A stretch of 57,405 bases of DNA from Thermoguttaceae bacterium (lineage in GTDB: Bacteria; Planctomycetota; Planctomycetia; Pirellulales; Thermoguttaceae), in contig JAFRAC010000025.1 in the NCBI GenBank assembly GCA_017405595.1, positions 1-57,405 on the forward strand. Reading direction: 5' to 3'. Of this stretch, positions 35,694-44,524 are shown piece by piece. The position numbers and the translations under genes were made by a program. Within the stretch, counting starts at the first letter, position 1. Every line of letters starts with the position of its first letter. The notes under the pieces were generated by a model. It did no database searches, had not been told where the DNA came from, and saw nothing but the letters and a program-made list of their open reading frames with translations.

Positions 35694-37835
35694 TTGTCTA
35701 AGAGACGCTTTTTCATTTTTTTGCTGACGCTATTCCTTTCTGCCTTGTGCGGTACGGTTCTTTTTGCCGATGAGGCGGATCCGGCAAACCCCGGTTCCGA
35801 ATCCACGGCCGTTTCAGACGCCGGCGCCGATTGGAATGATGATGCCGATACCGATTCGGACGACGATCTGAAACGGATCGAAAAGTGGATTCCGGACCAG
35901 AAGATTCTTATCGGTGCGCCGCCGATGGTGGTGCCGCTGACGGGGGTGATCGCGCAGTTCCGGCGCGAGGGGGCTTTCGGCGACGAGCATCCGATCGATA
36001 CGAAGCAGATTAAGGTCAGGGTCGTTCAGAACTCCAACAAGGAAGTGGTGACGCCGGTCATCGAACGGAACCAGCTCTGCCTTGTCTGGAACGGAACCGA
36101 GACGAGCCGGACGAACATCATGCTCGAGTTCGACTATAAAGGGAACCAGGTCTACGACAGCTTCAACGTCGAGGTCTGGGAACCGAATTTCTGGATGATG
36201 GGGCTGGTTGTTCTCGGCGGACTCGGCATTTTCATGTTCGGGATGACCATCCTCTCCGAAGGGGTTCAGCGTATTGCCGGGCCTTCGATGCGCCGGATGA
36301 TCGCGATGTTTACCGAAAACCGTTTTCTCGCGTTCGGAACGGGGATTCTCGCCACGATTCTGATGCAGTCCAGTTCGGTGACAACGGTGATGACCATCAG
36401 CTTTGTCAACACCCAGATTATCCGCCTCTCGCAGGCGGTCGGGGTGATTCTGGGCGCGAATATCGGCACGACAATCACCAGCTGGCTTCTGACGCTGAAC
36501 GTGTCGGCCTACGCGCTTCCCCTGGTCGGGTTCAGCGCCCTGTTCTTTATCTTCGTGAAGAAGGAAAGAGTCAAGGATATCGCGGCGGCGATGATGGGGC
36601 TCGGCTTTCTCTTCTTCGGCCTGAAGCTGATGGGGGACGGGTTCTCGTCGATGAAAGAGCTGCCCCGGTTTGCGGAGTTTCTCCAGTCCTTTTCGGCCGA
36701 CACGTTTTGGGGCCTTGTGAAGTGCGTAATGGCCGGGTGTGTGGTGACGGCGCTGATCCAGTCTTCGGCGGCGACGATCGGGATTGTCATGTCGCTGGCG
36801 ATGATCGGAGCCGTTGACGATTTCCCGACCGCGGTGGCGTTTATCCTGGGCGAAAATATCGGGACGACTTCGACTGCGCTCCTCGCTTCGCTCGGAACCA
36901 CGACCAACGCCAAACGGGCGGCGGCATTCCACGCCATCTTCAACGTACTGGGGGTCTGCTGGGTTCTGGCAGTTTTCCGGCCCCTCTTCATTCCGGCGGT
37001 CGAACAGGCGGCGGGACTGCTGAAAATGAATCTGATTCCGTTCGGAATCCCGCTGGCGCATTCCCTTTTCAATGTGACCAACGCGCTTCTGTTTCTGCCG
37101 TTCACGAAGGTCTTTGCCGATCTGCTGGTCAAGATGATTCCCGAACGGAAGGATATTCCGAAACCGACCGAAACGGGGCTCGACCCGCGCAAAGTGACAA
37201 ACCCTAATATCGCAGTTCTTCAGTCGCGCCTGATTGTTCAGCGGATGGCCGAACGGTGCCGGAAACTCGGGGAAGAGGTCTTCCGGCTGATTCGCGGACC
37301 GCTTGATAACCAAAAGGAGATCAAGCACGCCTTCGGCGAGGAAGAGGCGCTCGACCGTGTTCAGGACGAGGTGATCGCGTTTACCTCGAAGATCCTCTCG
37401 ATGAACACCGCGCCGGGCGCGGCAACGCAGGCCCGGGAGCACCTGCGTATGGCCGATGAGATCGAATCGGTGAGCGATTACTTTATCTCGATTCTGAAAT
37501 CGGCGCTGAAACTGAAAGAGGGCGGCCGGGCGATTCCGGCCTCCGTCGACGAGGGGCTTAAACAGCTTGAACTGAAAACGCTTTTCCTGTTCAGGGATAT
37601 TAACCGCGCGTTCGACGGCTGGGAAAGCGCCGATTACTTTCTGGCGACGATCTATCTGACTTGTACCGAACTGACGGACGAGCTGAAAAAACTGCGCGCT
37701 TCCTTCATGGCCGAGATGGAAAAGGAGTTTTATGATCCGGTTCTGATTGCGGGGGTGAACGCGCGCCTGGAATACTACCGCCAGGTTTGGGAACATGTCC
37801 GGAATATCGCCGAGGCGTTCTGCGGCGAGAAGTGA
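35694..37835 (+). CDS. Na/Pi-cotransporter family protein with extracytoplasmic and PhoU-like domains (copy 2)
   Basis: A 713-residue tandem paralogue of the gene upstream. The same layout is seen: signal segment (RRFFIFLLTLFLSALCGTVL), acidic linker (DDADTDSDDD), extracytoplasmic domain (KRIEKWIPDQKILIGAPP), membrane repeats (LMQSSSVTT, ILGANIGTTITSW; LIQSSAATI, ILGENIGTTSTA) and helical PhoU-like tail. The first QSS motif has a third Ser here but Met in copy 1, a likely difference in the transport site. TTG at 35694 is preferred over GTG at 35688, since the AGGGGG site overlaps the GTG and copy 1 also starts with TTG. A strong terminator follows. Confidence 0.88.
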   Translation: MSKRRFFIFLLTLFLSALCGTVLFADEADPANPGSESTAVSDAGADWNDDADTDSDDDLKRIEKWIPDQKILIGAPPMVVPLTGVIAQFRREGAFGDEHPIDTKQIKVRVVQNSNKEVVTPVIERNQLCLVWNGTETSRTNIMLEFDYKGNQVYDSFNVEVWEPNFWMMGLVVLGGLGIFMFGMTILSEGVQRIAGPSMRRMIAMFTENRFLAFGTGILATILMQSSSVTTVMTISFVNTQIIRLSQAVGVILGANIGTTITSWLLTLNVSAYALPLVGFSALFFIFVKKERVKDIAAAMMGLGFLFFGLKLMGDGFSSMKELPRFAEFLQSFSADTFWGLVKCVMAGCVVTALIQSSAATIGIVMSLAMIGAVDDFPTAVAFILGENIGTTSTALLASLGTTTNAKRAAAFHAIFNVLGVCWVLAVFRPLFIPAVEQAAGLLKMNLIPFGIPLAHSLFNVTNALLFLPFTKVFADLLVKMIPERKDIPKPTETGLDPRKVTNPNIAVLQSRLIVQRMAERCRKLGEEVFRLIRGPLDNQKEIKHAFGEEEALDRVQDEVIAFTSKILSMNTAPGAATQAREHLRMADEIESVSDYFISILKSALKLKEGGRAIPASVDEGLKQLELKTLFLFRDINRAFDGWESADYFLATIYLTCTELTDELKKLRASFMAEMEKEFYDPVLIAGVNARLEYYRQVWEHVRNIAEAFCGEK

Positions 37836-37915
37836 CGCACCCGGCCGGAGCTGCCCCGGCGCATCCCCTTTCCGCCGTTATGCAATACAACGGCGCGGCT
37901 TGGTACGGCGGAGAG

Positions 37916-37973
37916 AAAAAGCCGGTTTGCCCAAAATTTTTTAAAAAATTTTTTTCGGCGAACCGGCTTTTTT
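37916..37973 (+). terminator. Terminator after the Na/Pi-cotransporter pair
   Basis: AAAAAGCCGGTTTGCC (37916-37931) pairs with GGCGAACCGGCTTTTT (37957 on), with one G-U pair, around an AT-rich inner palindrome, and ends in a T-run to 37973. The 500-bp gap to the H1-like gene holds this terminator, a GC-rich stretch and the promoter at 38156; no other gene was seen. Confidence 0.8.
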
Positions 37974-38155
37974 CGTCCGGAGATTCCCCGGATTGCCGAC
38001 CATGATATACAGCATCTTTTGCGGCGGCCGGCGCAGAGGCCTTTTTTTAAAGAGTGAAAGCCGCTTGTGTGTATCAGCGGTTCCGGACGGCACCGGCGCC
38101 GGGGCCGCTTCTGTTTTTGCGCCGAAAAAATCTTGCGAATTTTTCGTTTTGCCCT

Positions 38156-38183
38156 TTAACAGAATTGTTAAATTCATTATAAT
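38156..38183 (+). promoter_or_regulatory. Promoter with palindromic operator for the H1-like protein gene
   Basis: TTAACA (38156-38161), a 16-bp spacer and TATAAT (38178-38183). The -35 is the left arm of TTAACA-GAAT-TGTTAA (38156-38171), a perfect palindrome that a dimeric repressor could use to block the promoter. The leader is about 150 nt. Confidence 0.65.
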
Positions 38184-38341
38184 TCTTAGGTCGATAAGGA
38201 ATAGCGCGGGAGCGTTTTCCGCGCTGCGTTGATTATCCATAACCTCTCGAAGAGACGGATCCCGATTTTCTGTTTTCAGTTCCTTGTCCGGAACGCGGAA
38301 AATCTGTTCCTCTTCGAAAAATTTTAAGGAGATCTTTTACT

Positions 38342-38674
38342 ATGGCAAAAGTCGCTGCTGCAACGAAGAAGGCCGCTCCGGCCAAGAAGGCCGCTCCGGC
38401 CAAGAAGGCTGCCCCGGCGAAGAAAGCCGCTCCGGCCAAGAAGGCCGCCCCGGCGAAGAAGGCCGCTCCGGCCAAGAAAGCCGCTCCGGCCAAGAAGGCC
38501 GCTCCGGCTGCGAAGGCTGCCCCGGCCAAGAAAGCCGCTCCGGCCAAGAAAGCCGCTCCGGCCGCGAAGGCCGCTCCGGCCAAGAAAGCCGCCGCTGTGA
38601 AGAAGCCCGCCGCCGCCAAGAAGGCCGCTCCGGCGAAAAAAGCCTGCACCAAGTGCGGCTGCAAAAAAGCCTGA
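38342..38674 (+). CDS. Histone-H1-like DNA-binding protein made of hexapeptide repeats
   Basis: A 110-residue, strongly basic protein. After MAKVAAATKK come fifteen hexapeptides of the AAPAKK type (twelve close to exact, the others AAPAAK, AAAVKK, PAAAKK) and then a ten-residue tail ACTKCGCKKA with a CTKCGC cysteine group. The Lys/Ala/Pro pattern matches the C-terminal tail of eukaryotic H1, bacterial Hc1/Hc2, AlgP and similar proteins, which bind and compact DNA. The cysteine tail is not typical and could bind metal or be redox-active. AAGGAG precedes the ATG, and a palindrome covers the promoter. Confidence 0.88.
   Translation: MAKVAAATKKAAPAKKAAPAKKAAPAKKAAPAKKAAPAKKAAPAKKAAPAKKAAPAAKAAPAKKAAPAKKAAPAAKAAPAKKAAAVKKPAAAKKAAPAKKACTKCGCKKA
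38372..38641 (+). repeat. Fifteen tandem 18-bp units within the H1-like gene
   Basis: The unit is GCCGCTCCGGCCAAGAAG and close variants, each coding for one hexapeptide. Silent third-base changes between units show that the repeat is old enough to drift but remains in frame. Copy-number variation among strains is expected by slippage. Confidence 0.9.
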
Positions 38675-38683
38675 TCAGAAAGC

Positions 38684-38711
38684 TTGCATCCGGCGCTGAT
38701 TTTATTATAAC
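38684..38711 (+). promoter_or_regulatory. Possible promoter for the Tat-exported oxidoreductase gene
   Basis: TTGCAT (38684-38689), a 16-bp spacer and TATAAC (38706-38711), about 150 bp before the start codon. Confidence 0.4.
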
Positions 38712-38862
38712 CAAAGAACCCCGGCGTTCTTCATTTTGCCGAATGGTTCGGCAATTCGGTTCGCGGAGCGGTTCCGGTTATGCGAAGTTACCCGCAGCAG
38801 TCTGAAACGAGACGAGGCGGTGCTGGGGATGGAATCTGTCTTTCATCTAAGAAAGGTCAACG

Positions 38863-40077
38863 ATGAATCATTCTCTCAGCCGCCGGTCATTTCTGACCGC
38901 TGCGGGTTTCGCGTCTTTAGGTCTCGGCGCCCTCCGTGCCGGGGAACTGAACCAAATCGAAGGGTTTGAACAGCTTGTCGAAGCCGATCGAACCAAAGTC
39001 TGGAAAATGGATACCGACCGCAAAATCCGCGTCGGGCTTGCCGGTTTCGGGCTTTGCGAGTTTTCCAGCCAGTTCTACTTTCAAAACCATCCTAATGTCG
39101 AAGTTGTCGCCGTCACCGATCTCTTCCCCGACCGGTGCGAAGGGCTTGCCCAGAAGGCGAAGTGCGGCAAAAAATATCCCTCTCTCGAAGAGATGGTCAA
39201 AGACGATAACATCGAAGCCGTCTTTGTCGCGACCGATGCTCCGAGTCATGCCGACCACGTGATCGCCGCGCTCAGGCACGGCAAGCATGTGGCCAGCGCG
39301 GTTCCCGCATGCTGGGGAAATCTCGAAGACGCCGACCGCCTCTATGAAGCCGTGAAAGAGACGGGCCTGACATACGCGATGTTCGAGACCACGGCTTTCC
39401 GCCCCGGCGCCTATGCGGCCCGCCAGCTTTACGGCGCCGGCGCGTTCGGGAAGATGATCTACACCGAAGGGGAGTATTTCCACTACGGCTGCGGAACGCT
39501 TCCCGGATATAAAGACTGGCGCCGCGGACTGCCGCCTCAGTGGTATCCGACCCATTCCAACGCGTTCTATTCGACCGTGACCGGCAAAGGGTTCACCGAG
39601 GTCTCGTGCATGGGGATGCCGAGCATCCTCGAAGAATACCAGAAGGGCGCCAACCCGTATGACAATCCGTTCGGAACCGAAATCGCGCTCTTCCGGACCG
39701 AAGAGGGGGGAATGGCCCGGATGGGGGTCAGCTGGGATTCCGGGGGAGCATGGGGTTCCGAAACGGGCCGTATGCGGGGCGAGATCGCCGGATTCGACGG
39801 CGAGAACTTCCAGCCGCTCAACGACCGGGCCGCCGAGCTGGCCAAGCCGGTCAACGTATCGATGCCGGCCCTGCCCGAAGGAGTGGAAGGCGGGTATCAC
39901 GGCGGTTCGCACGGTCCGCTGATGTGCGATTTCGTCGACGCGCTTCTGCGCAATCGCCGTCCGACGGTCGATATCGCCCTGGCCCTGAACCTGACCGTTC
40001 CGGGTATCGTGGCGCATATGTCGGCGCTGAAAGACGGTGAACTGATGAAGATCAAGCACTACGACCATCTTTCCTGA
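38863..40077 (+). CDS. Tat-exported Gfo/Idh/MocA-family oxidoreductase
   Basis: A 404-residue dehydrogenase-like protein. The N-terminus SRRSFLTAAGFASLG is a twin-arginine export signal, so the protein folds with its NAD(P) cofactor before leaving the cytoplasm. The Rossmann part starts at IRVGLAGFG (about residue 55) and continues with VTDLFPDRCEGLAQKAKCGKK. At the place where the family has EKP, with its catalytic Lys, this protein has SAVPACWG, so that residue is missing. The C-terminal beta-sheet domain has HYGCGTLPGYKDWRRG. Related secreted enzymes in planctomycetes are thought to act on sugars or cyclitols; the substrate is unknown. Confidence 0.85.
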   Translation: MNHSLSRRSFLTAAGFASLGLGALRAGELNQIEGFEQLVEADRTKVWKMDTDRKIRVGLAGFGLCEFSSQFYFQNHPNVEVVAVTDLFPDRCEGLAQKAKCGKKYPSLEEMVKDDNIEAVFVATDAPSHADHVIAALRHGKHVASAVPACWGNLEDADRLYEAVKETGLTYAMFETTAFRPGAYAARQLYGAGAFGKMIYTEGEYFHYGCGTLPGYKDWRRGLPPQWYPTHSNAFYSTVTGKGFTEVSCMGMPSILEEYQKGANPYDNPFGTEIALFRTEEGGMARMGVSWDSGGAWGSETGRMRGEIAGFDGENFQPLNDRAAELAKPVNVSMPALPEGVEGGYHGGSHGPLMCDFVDALLRNRRPTVDIALALNLTVPGIVAHMSALKDGELMKIKHYDHLS

Positions 40078-40282
40078 CCGGCCGCACGTGCCGTCTTGTT
40101 TTCCTTCCGTTCCGCGCCGGAAAGAGGCTCCTTTCCGGCGCGGTTTTTCTTTTCGGGCGGCGGGGGCGGCCGCTGATCGCCGGCACCTCTTTTCCGGGGG
40201 GAAAACGGGCGTTTTTCCCCTTTCCGAAAGCGGAAAAGTTGCCGGAAAAACCCCCTTCCAACCTTTTAAAAAAACGATTTTT

Positions 40283-40291
40283 TGGTATAAT
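40283..40291 (+). promoter_or_regulatory. Extended -10 promoter for the dciA-gyrB operon
   Basis: TGG-TATAAT (40283-40291) is an extended -10 element with a perfect hexamer; the -35 (about 40263-40268, CTTTTA) is poor, as is usual with extended -10 promoters. The leader is about 43 nt. Confidence 0.55.
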
Positions 40292-40339
40292 GCTCTTGGG
40301 CCGAAACGCCCTTCTGAACGGAGTTAGAATTATATAACG

Positions 40340-40774
40340 ATGAGTCCTTCCCAGCCCCGGCGGGGCCGCCGCCGCAAACGAAATCCGAACAGCGAAAACG
40401 AGACCGTTGACGCGCTCGGCTACCACCGGATGATCGAGGGAAAACCCCGCCGTCCGACGCACCGTCTCGGCGAGATCATTCCCGAAATTGTGGCCCGCTA
40501 CGGTATCGGGCGCCGGCTTTCGGCGCAGCAGTTCCAGAACACGCTGAACGCGGTCCTGGCCGAACTGTTCCCTCACGGAAAAGAGGACGGTCTCTATACC
40601 GACGAATCTTACCAGTTCGTCGGCATCCGTTCCGGCGTTTTGCAGATTCGTGTTTCCGATGCGCCTCTGCTTGCCGAATTCGCCTTCTATAAGGCCGAGA
40701 TTCTCCGCCGCATGCGTCAGGCAATGCCCGAAGAGAACATCCGCGATATTCGCTTTACCTTGATGAATCACTGA
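40340..40774 (+). CDS. dciA: DciA-like (DUF721) protein, replicative helicase loading factor
   Basis: A 144-residue protein with a basic N-terminus (RRGRRRKRN) and a DUF721/DciA domain from about residue 45: LGEIIPEIVARYGIGRRLS, then LQIRVSDAPLLAEFAFYKAEILRRM near the end. DciA recruits the replicative helicase DnaB in bacteria without DnaC or DnaI, and its gene is often next to gyrB or recF, as here. It is 13 bp upstream of gyrB, so the two are co-transcribed. The ATG at 40340 lacks a strong binding site. Confidence 0.8.
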   Translation: MSPSQPRRGRRRKRNPNSENETVDALGYHRMIEGKPRRPTHRLGEIIPEIVARYGIGRRLSAQQFQNTLNAVLAELFPHGKEDGLYTDESYQFVGIRSGVLQIRVSDAPLLAEFAFYKAEILRRMRQAMPEENIRDIRFTLMNH

Positions 40775-40787
40775 AACGGAAAAATCC

Positions 40788-43340
40788 ATGTCCGAAATGC
40801 CCTCTGAATCCAACATTCCCGAAAACGCCTCTTCCGAAACCCGCCCGCACCCGGGTTCCGTGCCGCACGCGAACGATTCCTATACCGCCAAAGACCTCGA
40901 ACATCTGAGCGACCGCGAGCATGTCCGGATCCGGCCGGCGATGTACATCGGCGATACCGCCGCGCGCGGGCTTCACCATCTGGTAACTGAAGTGGTCGAC
41001 AACTCGATCGACGAGGCGCTTGCCGGGTTTGCCGATACGATTTCGGTGACGATCAACAGCGACGGTTCGGTGACGGTCGAAGACAACGGCCGCGGGATTC
41101 CGGTCGAGATTCACCCCGACCTCAAAAAATCGACCCTCGAAGGGGTGATGACGGTTCTCAAATTCGGCGGCAAGTTCAGCAAGGGCGCCTACCAGACTTC
41201 CGGGGGGCTTCACGGCGTCGGCGTGACGGTGGTCAACTTCCTTTCGGAATGGTGCGTGGTCGAGGTCCGGCGCGACGGCTTCGTCTGGCAGCAGGAATAC
41301 GAACGGGGCGTGCCGACCGGCGATGTCAGCAAGATGGAAAAGACCGGCGAGCACGGCACCAAGACGACGTTCAAACCCGACCCGCAGATTTTCCCCGACA
41401 CGAAATTCGACTACAACAACCTGTACCGCCGCCTGCAAGACCTCGCCTTTCTGAATCACGGGGTCAAGATCATCTACAAGGACGAGCGGACAGGGCAGGG
41501 GGAAACCTTCAAATACGAAGACGGCCTGATCGACTTCATCAAGAACCTGAACCGGTCGGCCGAACCGATCCATCCCGACATCATCTACCTTTCGGGGGAA
41601 ACCGACGGCGTGCGCGTCGAGATCGCCCTTCAGTATACCGGCGAGTATACCGAGAATGTCCGGTCCTATGTGAACAACATCTTTACCCACGAAGGGGGGA
41701 CGCACCTTTCCGGGTTCCGCAGTGCGCTGACCCGGTGCCTGAACAACTACGGGAAGAATCAGAACCTCTTTAAGAACCAGACGATGACCGGCGAAGATTT
41801 CCGCGAAGGGCTGACCGCGGTCATTTCGACGCAGGTCCCGAACCCCCGTTTCGAGGGGCAGACGAAAACCAAGCTGGGGAACAGCGAAGTCGAGGGGATC
41901 GTCAATTCGATCATGGGGGAAGGCCTTTCGAAATACATGGAAGAGCATCCCCAGACGGCTCAGACGATCATCAAAAAGGGGCTTTTGGCGGCCGAGGCGC
42001 GCGAAAGCGCCCGCCGTGCGCGGATGCTCGTCCGGGAACGGAAAGGCGCCCTGAGTCACGGCGGAATGCCCGGCAAACTGCGCGACTGTTCGAGCCGCGA
42101 AATGGAAAAGTGCGAGCTTTATCTGGTCGAGGGGAACTCGGCGGGCGGAAGCGCCGAAGGGGGCCGCATCCGTGAATTTCAGGCGATCCTTCCGCTCCGG
42201 GGGAAAGTGATCAACGCGTACAAGGCCCGCGATGCCAAAGTCCTCGCCAACGAAGAGGTCAAGAGCATGATTACCGCGCTCGGCTGCGGAATCGGCGATG
42301 AAGTCGACCTTGCCAAACGCCGTTACGGCAAAGTGGTCATCATGACCGATGCCGATGTCGACGGTTCGCATATCCGCACGCTGCTGCTCACTTTCTTCTA
42401 CCGGCAGATGTACCGCCTTGTTCAGGCGGGGTGCGTTTACGCCGCGCTTCCCCCGCTTTATAAGGTCCGCAAAAAGGGTGTCAAGAACGCGGTTCCCCGT
42501 TACGTTCAGACCGACGAAGAGATGCGCCGCGAACTCCTCGAAAGCGGTATTGCCGGCGCCGTCTTCGATCCGCAGGACGGCCGTGTGATCGAAGGGGAAG
42601 CCTTAAGCCGGCTCTGCAAAACGCTCAGCCAGATCGAGGATTCCATCCTGGCGCTGGAACGCCGCGGAATCAGCCTGCGCGAACACGCCGCCCGCCAGGA
42701 CGCGGCGACGGCCCGTCTTCCCTACTACCACGTCTTCTGGAAGAAGGAAGAGCACTGGTTCATGACCCGCCGGGAACTCGACGAGTTCATTTCGAAAGTG
42801 GAAAGCGAAACCGGCGAAACTCTGCAGAAACTGACCAGTCACGACAGCATCGGCGCCGCGCTCGGCGCCGCCGGCGGGCTTCCCGACGAAGAGGACGGTT
42901 CGTCTGACCGGGGGCTTCACATCACCGAACTGCACGAGGTCCGTTCTCTGAACCGCCAGCTGGCCGACCTGCGCGAGATGGGGTTCGGGATCAGCGCGCT
43001 CCTTCCCGAAAAGCGCACCGGCCTTGAAGGTTCCCGCTACTATCTGCGCAAAGGGGAGGCCGAAACCGGGATCGACGATCTCCGCGGCCTCTTGACGGCG
43101 ATCCGGCATTCGGGCGAAAAAGGGTTTATCATCACCCGCTTTAAGGGGCTCGGCGAAATGGATCCCGAAGAGCTTCGCGAAACGACCCTCGACCCCAAAA
43201 ACCGCTCTCTGGTGCAGATCACCATGGACGACGCGGCGGCCGCCGACGAGCTGTTCCGCATTCTGATGGGTGACCGCGTCGAGCCGCGGCGCGAGTTTAT
43301 CGAACAGAACGCGCTGGAAGTCAAAAACCTGGACGTGTAA
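40788..43340 (+). CDS. gyrB: DNA gyrase subunit B
   Basis: An 850-residue type IIA topoisomerase ATPase subunit that introduces negative supercoils together with GyrA. The GHKL ATPase shows EVVDNSIDEALAG and GGLHGVGVTVVN; the TOPRIM domain shows YLVEGNSAGGSAEGGR and MTDADVDGSHIRTLLLTFF. The C-terminus GLGEMDPEELRETTLDP is standard. Between the DxD motif and this end lies an insert of about 170 residues, similar in place to that of E. coli GyrB, so it is longer than the 640-residue Gram-positive form. No gyrA is present. It precedes capF by 11 bp. Confidence 0.97.
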   Translation: MSEMPSESNIPENASSETRPHPGSVPHANDSYTAKDLEHLSDREHVRIRPAMYIGDTAARGLHHLVTEVVDNSIDEALAGFADTISVTINSDGSVTVEDNGRGIPVEIHPDLKKSTLEGVMTVLKFGGKFSKGAYQTSGGLHGVGVTVVNFLSEWCVVEVRRDGFVWQQEYERGVPTGDVSKMEKTGEHGTKTTFKPDPQIFPDTKFDYNNLYRRLQDLAFLNHGVKIIYKDERTGQGETFKYEDGLIDFIKNLNRSAEPIHPDIIYLSGETDGVRVEIALQYTGEYTENVRSYVNNIFTHEGGTHLSGFRSALTRCLNNYGKNQNLFKNQTMTGEDFREGLTAVISTQVPNPRFEGQTKTKLGNSEVEGIVNSIMGEGLSKYMEEHPQTAQTIIKKGLLAAEARESARRARMLVRERKGALSHGGMPGKLRDCSSREMEKCELYLVEGNSAGGSAEGGRIREFQAILPLRGKVINAYKARDAKVLANEEVKSMITALGCGIGDEVDLAKRRYGKVVIMTDADVDGSHIRTLLLTFFYRQMYRLVQAGCVYAALPPLYKVRKKGVKNAVPRYVQTDEEMRRELLESGIAGAVFDPQDGRVIEGEALSRLCKTLSQIEDSILALERRGISLREHAARQDAATARLPYYHVFWKKEEHWFMTRRELDEFISKVESETGETLQKLTSHDSIGAALGAAGGLPDEEDGSSDRGLHITELHEVRSLNRQLADLREMGFGISALLPEKRTGLEGSRYYLRKGEAETGIDDLRGLLTAIRHSGEKGFIITRFKGLGEMDPEELRETTLDPKNRSLVQITMDDAAAADELFRILMGDRVEPRREFIEQNALEVKNLDV

Positions 43341-43351
43341 GAGGCCGGCCG

Positions 43352-44524
43352 ATGAAAGTTCTCGTGACCGGCGCCAACGGGTTTCTCGGCAGGAATCTCT
43401 GCGCGCAGCTGGACAACATTCGCCAGGGGAAAGCCAGGCACGCCCTCCTCTCTTCCGATCTGGAAGTGTTCCGTTTCGACGTCGATACCGACCCGGACCT
43501 GCTTGAGCGTTACGCGAAAGAGGCCGATTTTGTCTTTCATCTGGCCGGGGTCAACCGCCCGAAAGAAGAATCCGAATTCATGCGGGTCAACCGGGATCTG
43601 ACCCGCCGTCTTCTCGATCTGCTTAAAAAGGGGAACAGCCGCGCCCCGGTCATGATCTCCTCGTCGATTCAGGCCGCGCTCGACAATCCCTACGGACTGT
43701 CGAAACGGGCGGGGGAACAGCTCCTGTTCGATTACGCCGAGCAGACCGGCAGCGGGGTTCTGGTCTACCGGTTCCCGAACCTCTTCGGCAAGTGGAGCCG
43801 GCCGAACTACAACAGCGCGGTCGCGACGTTCTGCCATCATATCGCCGCCGACCAGCCGATTCAGGTCAACGACCCCGCCGTGGTTCTGACACTCGCCTAT
43901 GTCGACGACGTGGTCGAGGAGCTTCTGCGCGCCCTGGCGGGCTGTCCGACGAAAGACGGCGATTACTGCACGGTTCCGGTCACACACCGGGTTACGCTCG
44001 GCGAAATCGTCCGCCTGATCCGCTCCTTTAAGGAGTCGCGGCAGACCAAAGAGGTTCCCGACCTTTCCGACCCGTTCACCGCGAAGCTGTACGCCACTTA
44101 CCTGAGCTTTCTGCCGGCCGACCGGTTCTCGTATCCCTTAAAGATGAACACCGACCCGCGCGGGTCGTTTACCGAAATCATCCGGACGGCCGACCGCGGC
44201 CAGTTTTCGGTCAATATCTCGAAACCGGGAATCACCAAGGGGAACCACTGGCACCACACGAAGAATGAAAAGTTCCTGGTGGTTTCCGGCACGGGGGTGA
44301 TCCGGTTCCGTCCGGTCGGCTCGGATGAAATCACCGAATATTTCGTCAGCGGCGAAGAGATGCAGGTGGTCGATATTCCCCCCGGTTATACTCACTCGAT
44401 CGAGAATCTCGGCACCGGCGACATGGTCACGGTGATGTGGTGCAGCGAGTGTTTCGACCCGGACCGGCCCGACACCTATTTCCTGCCCGTTCAGCCCGAA
44501 CCCCCCAAGGAGCCCCAGCAATGA
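43352..44524 (+). CDS. capF: CapF-like NAD-dependent epimerase/reductase with C-terminal cupin
   Basis: A 390-residue bifunctional enzyme of UDP-N-acetyl-L-fucosamine synthesis (CapF, FnlB, WbjC). The N-terminal Rossmann domain starts with VTGANGFLGRN and has the catalytic YxxxK in NPYGLSKRAGE. The C-terminal cupin (about residues 255-385) shows the metal-binding GNHWHHTKNEKF. In the known pathway CapE makes the keto-sugar, CapF epimerises (cupin) and reduces (Rossmann) it, and CapG finishes with C2 epimerisation. It lies in one transcript with gyrB and overlaps capG by 4 bp (ATGA). No capE gene is seen in this window. Confidence 0.92.
   Translation: MKVLVTGANGFLGRNLCAQLDNIRQGKARHALLSSDLEVFRFDVDTDPDLLERYAKEADFVFHLAGVNRPKEESEFMRVNRDLTRRLLDLLKKGNSRAPVMISSSIQAALDNPYGLSKRAGEQLLFDYAEQTGSGVLVYRFPNLFGKWSRPNYNSAVATFCHHIAADQPIQVNDPAVVLTLAYVDDVVEELLRALAGCPTKDGDYCTVPVTHRVTLGEIVRLIRSFKESRQTKEVPDLSDPFTAKLYATYLSFLPADRFSYPLKMNTDPRGSFTEIIRTADRGQFSVNISKPGITKGNHWHHTKNEKFLVVSGTGVIRFRPVGSDEITEYFVSGEEMQVVDIPPGYTHSIENLGTGDMVTVMWCSECFDPDRPDTYFLPVQPEPPKEPQQ

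Noticed and set aside
35814..37796. 660-codon open frame opposite the second Na/Pi-cotransporter gene
   Set aside because: The plus strand encodes a clear transporter. The antisense translation is rich in Arg, His, Asn and Gln with no fold, typical of a shadow frame.
38372..38641. Tandem repeats considered as a CRISPR array
   Set aside because: The 18-bp units are contiguous with no spacers, are in frame and code for the H1-like protein.
38233..38664. Low-complexity antisense frame with repeated AGAAF-type units
   Set aside because: It is the reverse reading of the H1-like 18-bp repeats; the repeat gives a spurious regular peptide on the other strand.
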